From Closterium sp. NIES-65 (Eukaryota > Streptophyta > Zygnematophyceae > Desmidiales > Closteriaceae), in NCBI GenBank assembly GCA_948144175.1, contig CANXME010002053.1:372001-436000 (forward strand): DNA of 64,000 nt, written 5' to 3'. This document shows positions 11,905-23,400 of the stretch, piece after piece. Both the position numbers and the translations under genes were made by a program. The notes below the pieces were generated by a model that ran no database searches, was not told the DNA's origin, and saw only the letters and a list, made by a program, of their open reading frames with translations. Each line of letters opens with the position of its first letter. Positions within the stretch are counted from its first letter, which is position 1.

Positions 11905-13299
11905 TGTCAAACATAATAGTTGAGGGGCCTAGGGTTTGACCTAGGCAAGAGTGACGAGAGGAAAAGTGCAAGCCAAAAGAGGAGTTCAATAATAGAGGGC
12001 ATACAAGATATAGGCAAGGAAATAGGCAAATGGTACACCACCTAGCAGGAAACTAAGATAACTACACTAGGCTACTGTAGGCATTTATATGAATGTATAC
12101 AAATACATATTTCAACACACCCCCTAAATGCCTACAGTGAAAACCCATGTGTAGCACAAAGCCTGCAAGGGTACACCAGGTGCAGTGGAAGAAGCAGCAG
12201 CAGGAAATAACAATGGCAGCCGGTGCATTAGTGGCAAATACAGCTGCAGCACACCTTCAGCCAAGGCAAAAGCAGTAGCAGGTGTAGGGGCGGCAGGTCG
12301 CCTGAGGAGCAGGCTCTGTGGCTGCAACGTGCAGCAGGACAGCAGCGGCTCGACGGCAGCACCTGCAGGCCCCAGCAGCAGGCAGCAGAAACAAAGGCAG
12401 GTGGCGGCAGGGGCGGCAGCAGGATGTGCCACGGTAGCAGCGGGTTGCAGCTGCAATTTCCGGACAGTCTTCCGCCACCCTCTCTTACCCTCCCCCCCAC
12501 AGCAGCACGAGCGGCAGTGAGAGAGAGAGGAGGGGCGGCTGTTGGCAATGCATAATCTCTCTCGCCACCCCCTCACACTCCCCCTCCCCCCACGGGTGCG
12601 CGAGCAGCAGTGAGAGGGAGGAAAAGGCGAACAGCGGCGGTAGGAGCTGTGTCACACACGCGCCAACCCCACACCCCCCCCCCCCCCCCTTTTCGCTGGC
12701 GCACGAGCAGCAGGTGCGGGGCAGGGGAGCTGCGCAGTAGCGCGCGGCCATACGTGGCTGCGCAGTAGCGCGCGGCCATACGTGGCTGCGCGCGGCTGTG
12801 CGCGGCTTCACGTGGCCGTACGCAGCTGCGCGCGGCTGCGTGTGGCTGTGGCAGCTCGTAACGGGACGAGGGGCGGGGCAGATCGGGATGGGGCGGGTGA
12901 CAGGGCGAAGGAGCAACGGGGCAGCACGAGCCGCCCAGCTCGTCGCCATTTCAGCAGACAGCTCGTCGTCGCGCCCGTCACGTCAGTCACAACTAAGGGC
13001 GCGACGGGCGCCACGAAACGAGAAATACGCGGTGGGCCCATGGGTTAGTTAAAAACAGCAGGCCAGGATGTTACGTGCTCTGATACCATGTCAAACATTA
13101 TAGTCGAGGGGCCTAGGGTTTGACCTAGGCAAGAGTGACGAGAGGAAAAGTGCAAGCCAAAAGAGGAGATCAATAGTAGAGGGCATACAAGATATAGGCA
13201 AGGAATTAGGCAAATGGTACGCCACCTAGCAGGAAACTAAGATAACTACACTAGGCTACTGTAGGCATTTAAATGAATGTATACAAATACATTTCAACA
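11905..13299 (-). mobile_element. Short non-autonomous LTR element (TRIM/LARD-like) nested in the copia pol
   Basis: About 1.4 kb, bounded by direct repeats at 11905-12117 and 13089-13299 and flanked by the 5-bp duplication GCAGC (11900-11904 and 13300-13304). On the minus strand the repeats begin TGTTGAAA and end TTTGACA. The sequence right after the minus-strand 5' LTR is TGGTATCAGAGCAC (13075-13088), an excellent initiator-Met primer site. A G-rich tract CATTTAGGGGGTG precedes the other LTR. The roughly 970-bp interior carries no pol domain and contains GC-rich low-complexity DNA. The two LTRs differ by seven substitutions plus a 2-bp indel (about 96.5 percent identical). It inserted antisense into the copia element. 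Confidence 0.9.
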
Positions 13300-13304
13300 G
13301 CAGC

Positions 13305-14890
13305 TGCTCGAGCTTCACACCGCAACCTCGAAGGCACCACGCATCATCGAGCCCCGAAACCCGCGCGAAGCACTCTCTGGACCACACAGCAAGGAGTGGC
13401 GTGAGGCGATGGACGCGGAAATCAAGGCACTGGAGTCACGCGACACCTGGGTGCTCGTCGACCGCGCAGCGATCAAGGGCGCAAGAATTCTCTCGGGGAA
13501 GTGGGTTTTCCGCGTAAAAACTGCAGCGGATGGGACGATCGAGCGCTTCAAGGCGCGATGGGTGGTTCGCGGCTATGACCAGAGGCATGGGATCGACTTC
13601 GACCAGACGTTCGCCCCAGTCAGCCGCCACACCTCCGTCCGCATCCTGCTCGCCATCGCAGCTGCAAGGCACCTGCCACTTCGTCAGATCAACGTGAAGA
13701 ACGCGTTCCTGTACGCGTTAGTAGACGCCGTGATCTACGTGGAGCAGCCACACACCTACGGCGAAGGAGACTCGCGCGTATGTCAGCTACGCAAGTCACT
13801 CTACTGCATCAAGCAGGCTCCGAGGCTGTGGCACCAGTACCTGCACAACATCCTGCTTGAAATCGGGTTCAAGCAAATGCCACACGATCCAGGGATGTAC
13901 CGCCGCGATTTCCGCGGCGAATACATCCTCCTCACTGTGTACGTCGACGATCTGCTTTACACAGGCTCAAACAACGAGCTCCTCCTGCAGTTCGAGAAGG
14001 CTCTGGCGGGGCGCGTCGACATCACATGCAACTACGAGGTGAAGCAGTTCCTAGGCCTCAACATCACCTACGCGCCTGAAGCCATTCACCTTTCAGCGGC
14101 TGAGTATGCAGAGGAGTTAGGGAAGCGGTTCAACATTTCACCTGCACCTCTCTCAACTCCCTACCGAACCCCCGGACCGAACCACAAACCCGACAACAAA
14201 GCCCTATCCCTTGCTGGGATTCAAACTTACCAGCAGCAGTTGGGATGCCTCCTCTTCGCCTCTGTCACCTGCAGGCCAGACCTCTCGTACATCGCAAGTC
14301 AGCTGGCGCAGTACTCACGCAAACCAACGGCTGAAAATCTCCTGGACCTGCAGCGCGCCCTCCAATACTTCGTTTCAACGCCCAAGATTGGGCTGCGTTA
14401 CTCAACTGCACCAACCCCATCCTTCAATCTCATCGGCTATGTGGACGCCGATCACGCAGCAGATCCCGATAATCGACGGTCCATGACTGGGTTCCTGTTC
14501 CGACTCGAGCCTACGGGACCAATCTCCTGGAATTCACAGAAGCAGGAGTTGTTTGCCCTGTCATCAGCCGAAGCGGAATTCATCGCAGCAACCGCAGCAT
14601 TTCGCGAAGGCCTCTATCTGCAGGAACTCCTACAAGAGGCAAAAATTCCAGCTTCGCCCACATTCCGCCTTCACTGCGACAACCAGAGCGCGATTCGCAT
14701 CGCGAACAAGCCTGGTTTCGTTAACCGCGCCAAGCACATTGCGCTGCGGTACTTCTTCGTGAAGGACGAAGTGGACAAAGGAAAGGTCAACTTGACCTAA
14801 TGCCCGACAGGTGACATGGCAGCAGATTTCCTTACGAAGCGGCTGCCACGTCATCAGTATCAGCACTGCTCCGAACTCAGTGGCGTGGTC
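13305..14890 (+). CDS. Copia reverse transcriptase and RNase H region (fossil)
   Basis: This part resumes right after the nested element. Reverse transcriptase motifs are visible: WVFRVKTAADGTIERFKARW, FDQTFAPV, the K-N-A-F-L segment, and the catalytic YVDDLLYTG near 13940. RNase H follows with GYVDADHAADPDNRRSMTG, SSAEAEFIA and CDNQSAIRIANKP. A purine tract GAAGGGGGG (14922-14930) just upstream of the 3' LTR is the likely plus-strand primer. The long frame runs to about 14800. It belongs to the copia fossil. Confidence 0.92.
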
Positions 14891-14930
14891 AAGCTGGTCA
14901 AGTCGAGCTACGGCGAGGAGTGAAGGGGGG

Positions 14931-15374
14931 TGTTACGAATAGTAATATCTGATATTACTAAGCACTCCTCACCGCAGCAAGGAACGCACAATATCGGGAA
15001 TGAACGCAAGCGTCAGACGGTTGGAATTGAATCGAAGAGTCGGACGGTTACAGCACATCTGAACCGTCGGAAGCAAACGGCATCGGACAGCTGCAGGCAG
15101 GATGGTTTTGGCGGGAACAGTTACGAAACTGTACGCGCCGAACGGTTGGGATGCACTCTTGAATAAGGGAATGTACCCCTTAGAGTACATGGCTAGCTAG
15201 GTCGTTTCGTCTTCCCTGTACTCATATTTATACTCCCTGTATCTGCATGTTCTATTCATCTCAAGCATTTTACATTCACTCTGCTATTGAGGTTAAGGGC
15301 CCACCAACACTACCTCACTGCGTGCGAACCTTCCAGAGTAGATCCTGGGCTACGATCAACTTCTGATTGCAGCA
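14931..15374 (+). repeat. 3' LTR of the copia element
   Basis: 444 bp, TGTTACGAATAG to GATTGCAGCA, followed by the target duplication AGTAT. It differs from the 5' LTR at six positions. Confidence 0.95.
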
Positions 15375-15379
15375 AGTAT

Positions 15380-16025
15380 AACATATGCCAGTCTAACGAG
15401 AATGAGGGTGCAGTACAAATCAACAGTAGTTTGACACGTGAACAGCGTGAAGCAGTGGGGAAAGGACAGGACGCTTTAGCAATAACAACTTTATGCACAC
15501 AATCAGAGTGACTAGTGTTTCACCTACACAACTTTCCACATTTTCCCTACGTAGTCTCTGCCCGTGCGAGAAACGACTCGGTAAAAGGAGAGCATCGTTT
15601 TATAGCAGTACATATCACAAATACATGAATGCCTAACGACGTCTGCTGTTTCAAATGCTTCAAGCCTAGCCTCTAAAGAGAATAAGGGCTTCTTAGCCCA
15701 ACAAAAGATTCTCCTGATATGTTCTCACAAACTTGCGCAGGGATTCGATAATCAGGACTTTGACAAGATCGTGGAAAATCATTGTTACGGAAATTATCAC
15801 ATACAGGAAATACATTAAGTATATCAACCAACAATACTGTATCAATCGTTTTAGGCAGCAGACGGCGGAAAAGCCTCCACTCTTTACTAGGGCCGAGCGA
15901 ACACGACAAGGTTGCAGTCGAAAGGTGAAGCTGCCTTATAGCGAGGCTACAGGCGTAAAAAGACAACCACACATAAGAATTCACTACACACTGCATTCTC
16001 GTTCTACGAATGCAGACCTAGGGAC
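15380..16025. other. Region without a recognised gene
   Basis: AT-richer sequence between the copia element and the 3' end of the prefoldin gene. Only short frames occur, without recognisable domains. Confidence 0.4.
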
Positions 16026-19000
16026 TTATTGCCTCCGTTGTGCATGGAACGCTTGAAGCTTTCGTTGTGCTTGCATGATCTGCAAAAAATGTTGTGGACG
16101 GGGGACGGGGGACGGAGGAGGGAGGTGGACGGGAGAGGGGGTGGGGAAGGTTTGTGGAGTAAATGTGCTTCCGGGTTTATGGAATGATGGTGCAGGAGGG
16201 CAGAAGAACGAGTGGGAGCCTTAAGATTACAGGGAGAGGGGAATGCCGTGCTGCTGAAATGAAGAGAAGGGGAGAGGATAGGATGGGCTAGAGGGATACA
16301 CAGAAATGGAGTACAAAAGATTAGAATGAAAGGTTGCTGCAGAAACTGATGTGGTTTGCAAATGACAACAACAGAATCTCTTGAGTCCGAGCAGTGAAAG
16401 GATAAAGAGTGCTGTGTATAACGAGGATATGTGGAAGGGGGAAGTGGGGCACTGTGGGGAACTCACGTCCTGCTGTTTTGATGCTTGCTTCTGCTCTAGC
16501 TGCTTCAGTGCCCCCTCCAGCCGCTTACTGCAATGGAATGTATTTGGATGTAGGCATGCGAATGTATGTAGTTACATGTAGATGCATTTAAATGTATGTA
16601 GTTACTTGTAGATGCATGTAAATGTATTTAGTTACGCGTTGTTGATGCATGTGAATGTATCTAGTCACGTGTAGAAGCATGTGAATGTATTTTAGTTACG
16701 CGTTGATCCATGTGAATGTATTTTGTTACGTGTTGATGCATGTGAATGCATATAGTTACGTGTAAATGCATGTGAATGTATACAGTTACGTGTAAATGCA
16801 TGTGAATGTATTTAGTTACGCGTTGATGCACGTGAATATTGTAGAGCACAGGTGGCGAGACACATGGGAGGTCAGTAACACATGGCATGGTCACATGGCA
16901 TAAACACATGGCATGGTCACATGGCATAAACACATGGCATGGTCACATGGCATAAACACATGGCATGGTCACATGGCATAAACACATGGCATAAACACAT
17001 GGCATGGTCACATGGCATGGTCACATGGCATAAACACATGGCATGGTCACATGGCATGGTCAAATGGCATAAACACATGGCATGGTCACATGGCATGGTC
17101 AAATGGCATAAACACATGGCATGTCAACAACAGACGCATGGTCAACACCCCATGGTGCCCTCTTGCGTTAAAACTCCGTCCACAGCAACCCTCCACCCCT
17201 CACCCACCCAATTCCCCACACCTCCCCCCTTTCTCGCCCTCTGTTCCCCTCCCGCCCGCACCCCCCTCTCCACTCACACACTCATACTCCACCGGAGTAG
17301 ATACATTCAACCCGCTTCCCCACGTTCGCCAGGTCTTACCAGGTCTTGCGGCACGAGCTCCCTCTCACGCAACTGCCATGCACAGCACCTCCCCCCCTTC
17401 TCCCTCCCCCCCTGTTCCCCCCTACCCCCTCCATCCACCCACACTCACACTTCACTAGAGATGTATTCCAGCCGCTTCCCCACGTTTGCCCGGGCCTCTG
17501 CCAGGTCTTGTGGCACGAGCACCGGGCCTATCAGCTTGAACACCTTCGCATCCTCCTCTAGTAGCTCCAGCTCCTGGAGAGGAGAGGGAGAAGAGGAGAG
17601 TGGGAGGAATGGCGAGGGACAACTGAAAGGTCTTGTGGCACGAGCACCGGGCCTATCAGCTTGAACACCTTCGCATCCTCCTCTAGTAGCTCCAGCTCCT
17701 GGCGAGGAAGGAGAGGGAAGAAGAATAAGACTTGAACCATGGGGGGGTTCGAAGGGTCTTGTGGCACGAGCACCGGGCCAATCAGCTTGAACACCCTGGC
17801 GTCTTCCTCTAGCAGCTCCTGATGAGGAGAGGGAGAGAGAAGGGACGGTGGAGAGGCGAAGGGCGGTTGAAGGGTGTCAAGGCTTGAGGCACGAGCACAG
17901 GGCCAATCAGCTTGAACACCCTGGCGTCTTCCTCTAGTGAATTCAACTCCAGAAGGGGAGAAGCAGAGAGAAGGGATGGTTAAAGGTGGAGAGGAAGGGG
18001 AGGTGAGATGCGGGGCACGGTTGATACCATATCGTGTCGTGAACACCACCCCAATCATAGCCCTTCAACACAATCACACCCCACCGTTATCACATTCCAC
18101 TAGAGTCCCAATACCACATTCCGTTACAGTCACAGACTTGCACCACCACCCAATGATAGCCCTTAACCGTAAGCACATCCCACTGGTATCACATCCTGCT
18201 GCAGTTCCAACCAACACCACCACATTCCGTCACAGTCACCCCCTTTGCCCCCCATCTAGTCACATCCCAGTCAAGTATCGCTGAGCCGTAAGGATCCAAT
18301 CTTATAACGAAGTAGCAGCAAACGGGAAGAAACACATACGCAGCAAAGAAACGAGACCGTAAAAAAAATCCCAGACCTTTCTCGCTTCTAACAGTCACCG
18401 CTTTTGTACCATCTCGTCACATCCCGGTACAAAACCGCTCAGCCGCAACACGTACCACACTCTCCAATGACCGCCCATTATAATCGCCTCCCACTGTTAC
18501 CACACCACATTCCGCTACAGTCACACACACCTTCTGCACCATCTCGTTCTCGTTCAGCTGCAGGCTGTACTGCCGCCGCACCTTGTGATTGCGTGTGATG
18601 TCTGCCGAAGGGGAGGGGGAGGGGGAGGGGGAGGGGGAAGGGGAGGGGGAGGGGGAGGGGGAGAGGGAAGGGGAGGGAAGGGAAGGGAGAGGGATATGCT
18701 AGACTAGAGGTGCCTCTTTGATCCTCAGCTGCAGGCTGTACTGCCGCCGCACCTCGTGGTTGCGCGCTATGTCTGGCATGGGGGGAAAGGAAGGGGAAGG
18801 GGGGAGAATAGGGAGGGGGAGGGGGAAGAAGGAAGGGGGCGGAAGGCGGGTACTAGAAGTGTTTGCTTGACTCTCAGCTGCAGGCTGTACTGCCGCCGCA
18901 CCTTGTGATTGCGCGCTATGTCTGCACGTGGGAAGGGGAAGACGAGCGGGAGGACGAGGGGGAGGGAGCAGGGGAGGGCAGGGAGGAAGTGGGTGGGGTG

Positions 19001-19507
19001 GGGGAGAGGGGAGGTGCTAGAAATGTCTTGTCAATTCTCAGCTGCAGGCTGTACTGCCGCCGCACCTTGTGGTTCCGCGCGCTGTCTGCACGCGACAGGG
19101 GAGGGCGGAAAAGCGCAAGGGTTGGCGGGGAAGGAAGGCGAACGGGGGAGAGAGGGACGGGGGAGAGGGGAAGGGCGAGAGGGGGAAGATGGGGGGAAGA
19201 AGATGGCGGAAGGGAGCTGTATGCTGTGATGCATCTTGCCGCATTTCTTTCGCGTGTCGTCTGTGAAGAAGACAAGAGCAAGCCACGGGAATCTTCCTGC
19301 CCAGAAAATAAGAATGCTGATCTACGGTCGAGATTCAAACAGTACCCGGAAAACGGCGATCCGATTCTTTTTTTTCCGAATTGCTACGCGAAGATTAGAA
19401 GGACCAGCAGAGAATTCGAAATCGTCGCGCTTACCCTTCTCGAGGGACCGAAGCGCGTTCACTTCTGCTTCCAGCTGCTGCTGCAACTCTCGCAGCGCCG
19501 CCGCCAT
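16026..19507 (-). CDS. PFD6: Prefoldin subunit 6 (beta-type), five exons
   Basis: Minus-strand exons 19507-19435, 18601-18531, 17573-17449, 16527-16467 and 16079-16026 join in perfect phase to a 127-residue protein. That matches the usual length of about 125-130. The start is MAAALRELQQQLEAEVNALR, followed by NHKVRRQYSLQLNENEMVQK, then ELELLEEDAKVFKLIGPVLV and PQDLAEARANVGKRLEYISS, then KRLEGALKQLEQKQ, ending in FHAQRRQ and TAA. These are the two coiled-coil helices and the beta-hairpin of beta-type prefoldins. In the heterohexameric prefoldin complex the protein captures unfolded actin and tubulin for the CCT chaperonin in the cytosol. The introns hold several partial copies of exons 2 and 3, which lack one of the two exon ends and so cannot replace the exons. 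The first GT43 exon lies about 970 bp away in divergent orientation. Confidence 0.93.
16555..16850. repeat. Minisatellite of about 30-35 bp in a prefoldin intron
   Basis: Imperfect repeats around GTTACGTGTAGATGCATG TGAATGTATTTA, about eight or nine copies, lie between prefoldin exons 4 and 5. Confidence 0.8.
16880..17125. repeat. Minisatellite built on ACATGGCATGGTC / ACATGGCATAAAC
   Basis: Two 13-bp variants alternate for roughly 240 bp in the same prefoldin intron. They produce spurious frames of repeated Trp-His-Lys or Cys-His-Met residues. Confidence 0.85.
17290..17945 (-). repeat. Five-fold array of prefoldin exon 3 copies (one functional)
   Basis: The block encoding EEDAKVFKLIGPVLVPQD recurs at about 17632-17702, 17757-17820 and 17883-17945 as partial copies upstream of the full exon 17449-17573. 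A degenerate 3' part lies at 17290-17375. The upstream copies keep the acceptor side but stop near PQD without the rest of the exon. Copies differ by substitutions (for example ARVFKLIGPV), so they are not very recent. Confidence 0.88.
18727..19090 (-). repeat. Three partial copies of prefoldin exon 2
   Basis: Partial copies at 18727-18775, 18878-18925 and 19039-19089 encode DIARNHEVRRQYSLQL, DIARNHKVRRQYSLQL and DSARNHKVRRQYSLQL. Each has the intron acceptor but ends at CAGCTGAG, before the rest of the exon. They are separated by G-rich tracts. Only the copy at 18531-18601 continues through NENEMVQK to a donor. Confidence 0.9.
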
Positions 19508-20479
19508 GATCCTCCCGCAACGTCGACGAGCAGGTTCAGCAACGACCGCTCCTTCGTTTCCGTCGCAAAGTCTGCTGCGAAAAGATCAGCAAGCGCTATT
19601 CGCGAATCTGCCGCTGAACAGGGAGTGGATGGAGAGGGACGTTGGGTGTGATCGTGAAATGAAGGAGCTTCCATCTCGATACAGAGTACTTTGTTAATGG
19701 ATGGCTTGAGAGTAGTTTAATTACGGCTCGATGGATGATAGAGGTTTCAGAGCGGTGCAAATACGTTCTGTGTAACGTCTGTGTAGTACAGGATTCTAGT
19801 GGGGGACTTCGTTTCAGATGTGGCGAAATTCGCAGAAGAATCTGCTGCTAGTTCGCCAAGAGTAATTCTGGAGCTTTTTAGGTTTTCGCAAGCCAAAAAA
19901 CTCGCTGACAAGGTAACCACGAAGTTCTTCGTCAAGCAGCAAGGCCCGCCCAACACCTCAGAAGCCATGGCTGAGAATTCTCATGCGGCATGGTAGCCGT
20001 AGCTTGCTGATCTGATTCAGCTCAGCTCACACGCACTTCAGCTGATCTCACGACCGCGGTCGTATCACCGATGTGCTTGCTGGGTCGCTCGCCCCGCGAT
20101 CCCGTCTCTCTGATCCCAATTTGTCTCTCGCATCGAGAAAGTAATCCGTCGATCTAATCCATTCCTGATTCCTCGTCCTGATTGCTGCGGGCAAAGGCGC
20201 AAGGGTATTCGAGCAAAAGGGGCTTTATTCCTCTGCGTGTTCGGCCAGCCACAGCAGAGAGGCGCATGGTGTTTTTGAGAATTCTAAAAAGCACCCCAAG
20301 ATGACTGATAAATCAACCCGAAGGTCGTTCCGGCCATGGATCGTCGCGCCGCTAGTGCCTTTTTGACTACGCTAGTTTACCTATTTAGTCTTTCCTCGGT
20401 TCTCATGCAAGTATTGATTCAATTTTAGGTGTAGATTACAGTCCGAGCCAGTTCCACCCCATTCGAGCGTGTTTCAGCC
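19508..20479. other. Divergent promoter region between prefoldin 6 and GT43
   Basis: 972 bp between two outward-facing start codons, so it must contain both promoters and 5' UTRs. A 65-codon plus-strand frame at 19799-19996 could be a small gene but has no recognised domain and no supporting splice phase. No TATA box stands out. Confidence 0.5.
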
Positions 20480-23400
20480 ATGAATCCCGCACCGTTGGGT
20501 CGAGTCGCGAGCCGGCCGGCAGCGATAGGTCGCGTGGGGCGAATCCGGCTGCTGCTGGTGGCTCTGGGCGGCGCGATGATCCTCTCGGGCCTCCGATTCG
20601 TCAATCGCACGACGAACCTCGTCGCGCCTGCCAGCGACGAATTCGCGAACTTCACGAGTTTCGGCGAGCGATCACGCGAAGATTCTCCGCGGCCTGCATC
20701 GTCATCGCCAGTCGCGTCTTCTTTCCCCTCCTCCTCCACTAATATCCCTTCCGATACAAGCACATCTTCCTCATCATCATCTTCCTCGTCGTCGTCCTCC
20801 CCCACCTCGTTGCACAGCACGCCCTCGTTACAGTCACAACCAATCGCAGCCGTTCCACCCACTCCGATTAGCTCTCAACCAGATCAATCCTCAGCCGTCC
20901 GATCACCAGAAAACGGCTCTCAAATCTCTGGAATTGCAGTCCGTCCCCCTCCGGCCAAAGATAATACACAAGAAGCTGATAGTAACCCGAGTGGTAACCA
21001 GAGTGGTAACCAGGTGGACGCGACAGAGGACCCGGTATTGGCGCTGCAGCGAGCGGTGAAGCCCGAGGGGATTAAATGGTCGTTGCTCGCCGTCACGCCC
21101 ACCCACGCGCGCGCCATGCAGGTGGGTGGAATTGTCTGTCTCACTATAAGGCGCCTCAGAACAATCCTGCTGTTTGGAAACTCTGTGCCGAGTATTGATT
21201 GCGTTGTCAAGTAAAGACGTGGCTGCTGCTGGCTGTCACGCCCAACCACGCGCGCGCCATGCAGGTGGGTGTGGTGCGAGGCTGAAATCCCTTTTAGAGA
21301 ATTCTCTAGACCCTCCACTGCAATCACCCATGCAGGTGGGTGCCGTGAACCTCCCACACCCTCCCCTCTCTTATTTTGAGTCGACTCAAAACCACACCCT
21401 CCCCTCTCTTCCCGCTCCGCGCGCCCCGTTCCACTCGAGCCGAAGATGAGATGAGAGACCACCTTCGCACGCCCACCACGTCCGAAGATGAGATGAGATG
21501 TACTTCTTTTGTCTCGCCGCCTCTCTCCCCCCCTCCGCCTCTCCCTTCCCCTTTCCCTTCATTCCCGTCCCCCCTTCCTCCCCCCCACCACGTCCTCTAC
21601 TTCATCCGCCTCCCGGCCTATCTGTGATCGCTGTGACCCTTGGTGTCCTTCCCACGTGTAGCGAGGTTGTTTTTGAGACGTCTCACTTTTGATCGACTCA
21701 AAAGAGACGTCTCAAAAACAACCTCGCTACACGTGACCCTTGGTGTCCTTCCCCCTTACCACTCCCCTCTCCCCTTCCGCTTCCCAGGTCGTTTACTTCA
21801 TCCGCCTGGCTGCTTTTCTGCGCTCTGCGGGACCGCTGGTGTCCCTCGTCCCTTACCACTCCCCTCTCCCCTTCCACTCCCCCCCCCCCCCCCCCGCTTC
21901 CCCTACCCCTCCTCCCTCTTTCTCCCCCCACCAGGTGGTTTACTTCATCCGCCTGGCCGCCTATCTGCGCTCGCTGGGTCCCTTGGTGCTCTGGATTGTC
22001 ATAGAGGCGCCGCTTAAGGTACACTCCTTGTCGTGCGGTCACCCCTTTGACTGTTGAGTCGACTCAGCAGTCGCTCGCTGGGTCCCTTGGTGCTCTGGAT
22101 TGTCATAGAGGCGCCGCTTAAGGTACACTCCTTGTCGTGCGGTCACCCCTTTGACTGTTGAGTCGACTCAGCAGTCGCTCGCTGGGTCCCTTGGTGCTCT
22201 GGATTGTCATAGAGGCGCCGCTTAAGGTACACTCCTTGTCGTGCGGTCACCCCTTTGACTGTTGAGTCGACTCAGCAGTCGCTCGCTGGGTCCCTTGGTG
22301 CTCTGGATTGTCATAGAGGCGCCGCTTAAGGTACACTCCTTGTCGTGCGGTCACCCCTTTGACTGTTGAGTCGACTCAGCAGTCGCTCGCTGGGTCCCTT
22401 GGTGCTCTGGATTGTCATAGAGGCGCCGCTTAAGGTACACTCCTTGTCGTGCGGTCACCCCTTTGACTGTTGAGTCGACTCAGCAGTCGCTCGCTGGGTC
22501 CCTTGGTGCTCTGGATTGTCATAGAGGCGCCGCTTAAGGTACACTCCTTGTCGTGCGGTCACCCCTTTGACTGTTGAGTCGACTCAGCAGTCGCTCGCTG
22601 GGTCCCTTGGTGCTCTGGATTGTCATAGAGGCGCCGCTTAAGGTACACTCCTTGTCGTGCGGTCACCCCTTTGACTGTTGAGTCGACTCAGCAGTCGCTC
22701 GCTGGGTCCCTTGGTGCTCTGGATTGTCATAGAGGCGCCGCTTAAGGTACACTCCTTGTCGTGCGGTCACCCCTTTGACTGTTGAGTCGACTCAAAAGTC
22801 GCTCGCTGGGACCGCTGGTGCTCTGGATAGTCATAGAGGCGCCGCTTAAGGTACAGTCTTGCATCCGAACCGCGTTTTGAGTCGACTCAAAACGCGCCGC
22901 TTAAAGCCAGGGTCTCAAGTAAGCAAAGGAGCCATCAACCGCAAAGCAGTTGAAGCTAGGTTACCTAGTTAGTGCAGGCGAATTTCTGTTTGGTTGGGTT
23001 GGAAACCTACCCCCGTCAGTGCCTCAAAAGCAATTGCACAAGTTTTGAGTACGTGAGACTTTCGACGATTCTGGGGCACTTTAGGTTCGGATCCGAACCA
23101 TATTTACAAACCTGGAAGGTTCGGCTACACCTAGCGATTTGAATTTGTTTTTTACCCCTCGCTTCACCCCTCTTCAAACTTCACAATTCGCCAACCAATC
23201 ACAAACAAACTTGCACTGTCAACTGCAAAACACTTGCAGTACGTGAGACCCTGGCTTTAAGGCGCAGTCCGCAGTACGACTCTGGGAGAAACGCTTAAAA
23301 ACGCTTTTTTCAGATACAGTCCTCGATATGACCCTGGGGGAAACGCTTTTAGATTGTGTTTTGAGTCAATTCAGAACACTTTGAAGGCACTGTGTTTACT

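Larger units (their letters stand above)
7133..15374 (+). mobile_element. Ty1/copia LTR retrotransposon, with another LTR element nested inside
   Basis: A copia-type fossil with 444-bp LTRs at both ends, flanked by AGTAT at 7128-7132 and 15375-15379. Parts in order are 5' LTR, primer site, gag with a CCHC knuckle, protease, GAG-pre-integrase and integrase, then reverse transcriptase and RNase H, a purine tract and the 3' LTR. Integrase before reverse transcriptase defines Ty1/copia. I count six substitutions between the LTRs (about 98.6 percent identical), so the insertion is young. It is not intact: pol is split by a nested element at 11905-13299, and the reading frames are interrupted at a few further places. 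Confidence 0.95.

Noticed and set aside
20480-21214. GT43 exon 1 read as a complete 244-codon gene
   Set aside because: The frame ends in intron sequence after CAG|GTGGGT; joining at 21121 to 21935 continues the conserved GT43 domain in phase.
22071-22850. Regular repeats resembling a CRISPR array
   Set aside because: The whole 104-bp unit is identical, with no variable spacers; it is a tandem duplication of an exon end in a eukaryotic gene.
23085-23101. GGTTCGGATCCGAACC as a member of the TTTTGAG palindrome family
   Set aside because: The arms differ and it lies inside a MITE, so it is recorded as part of that element instead.
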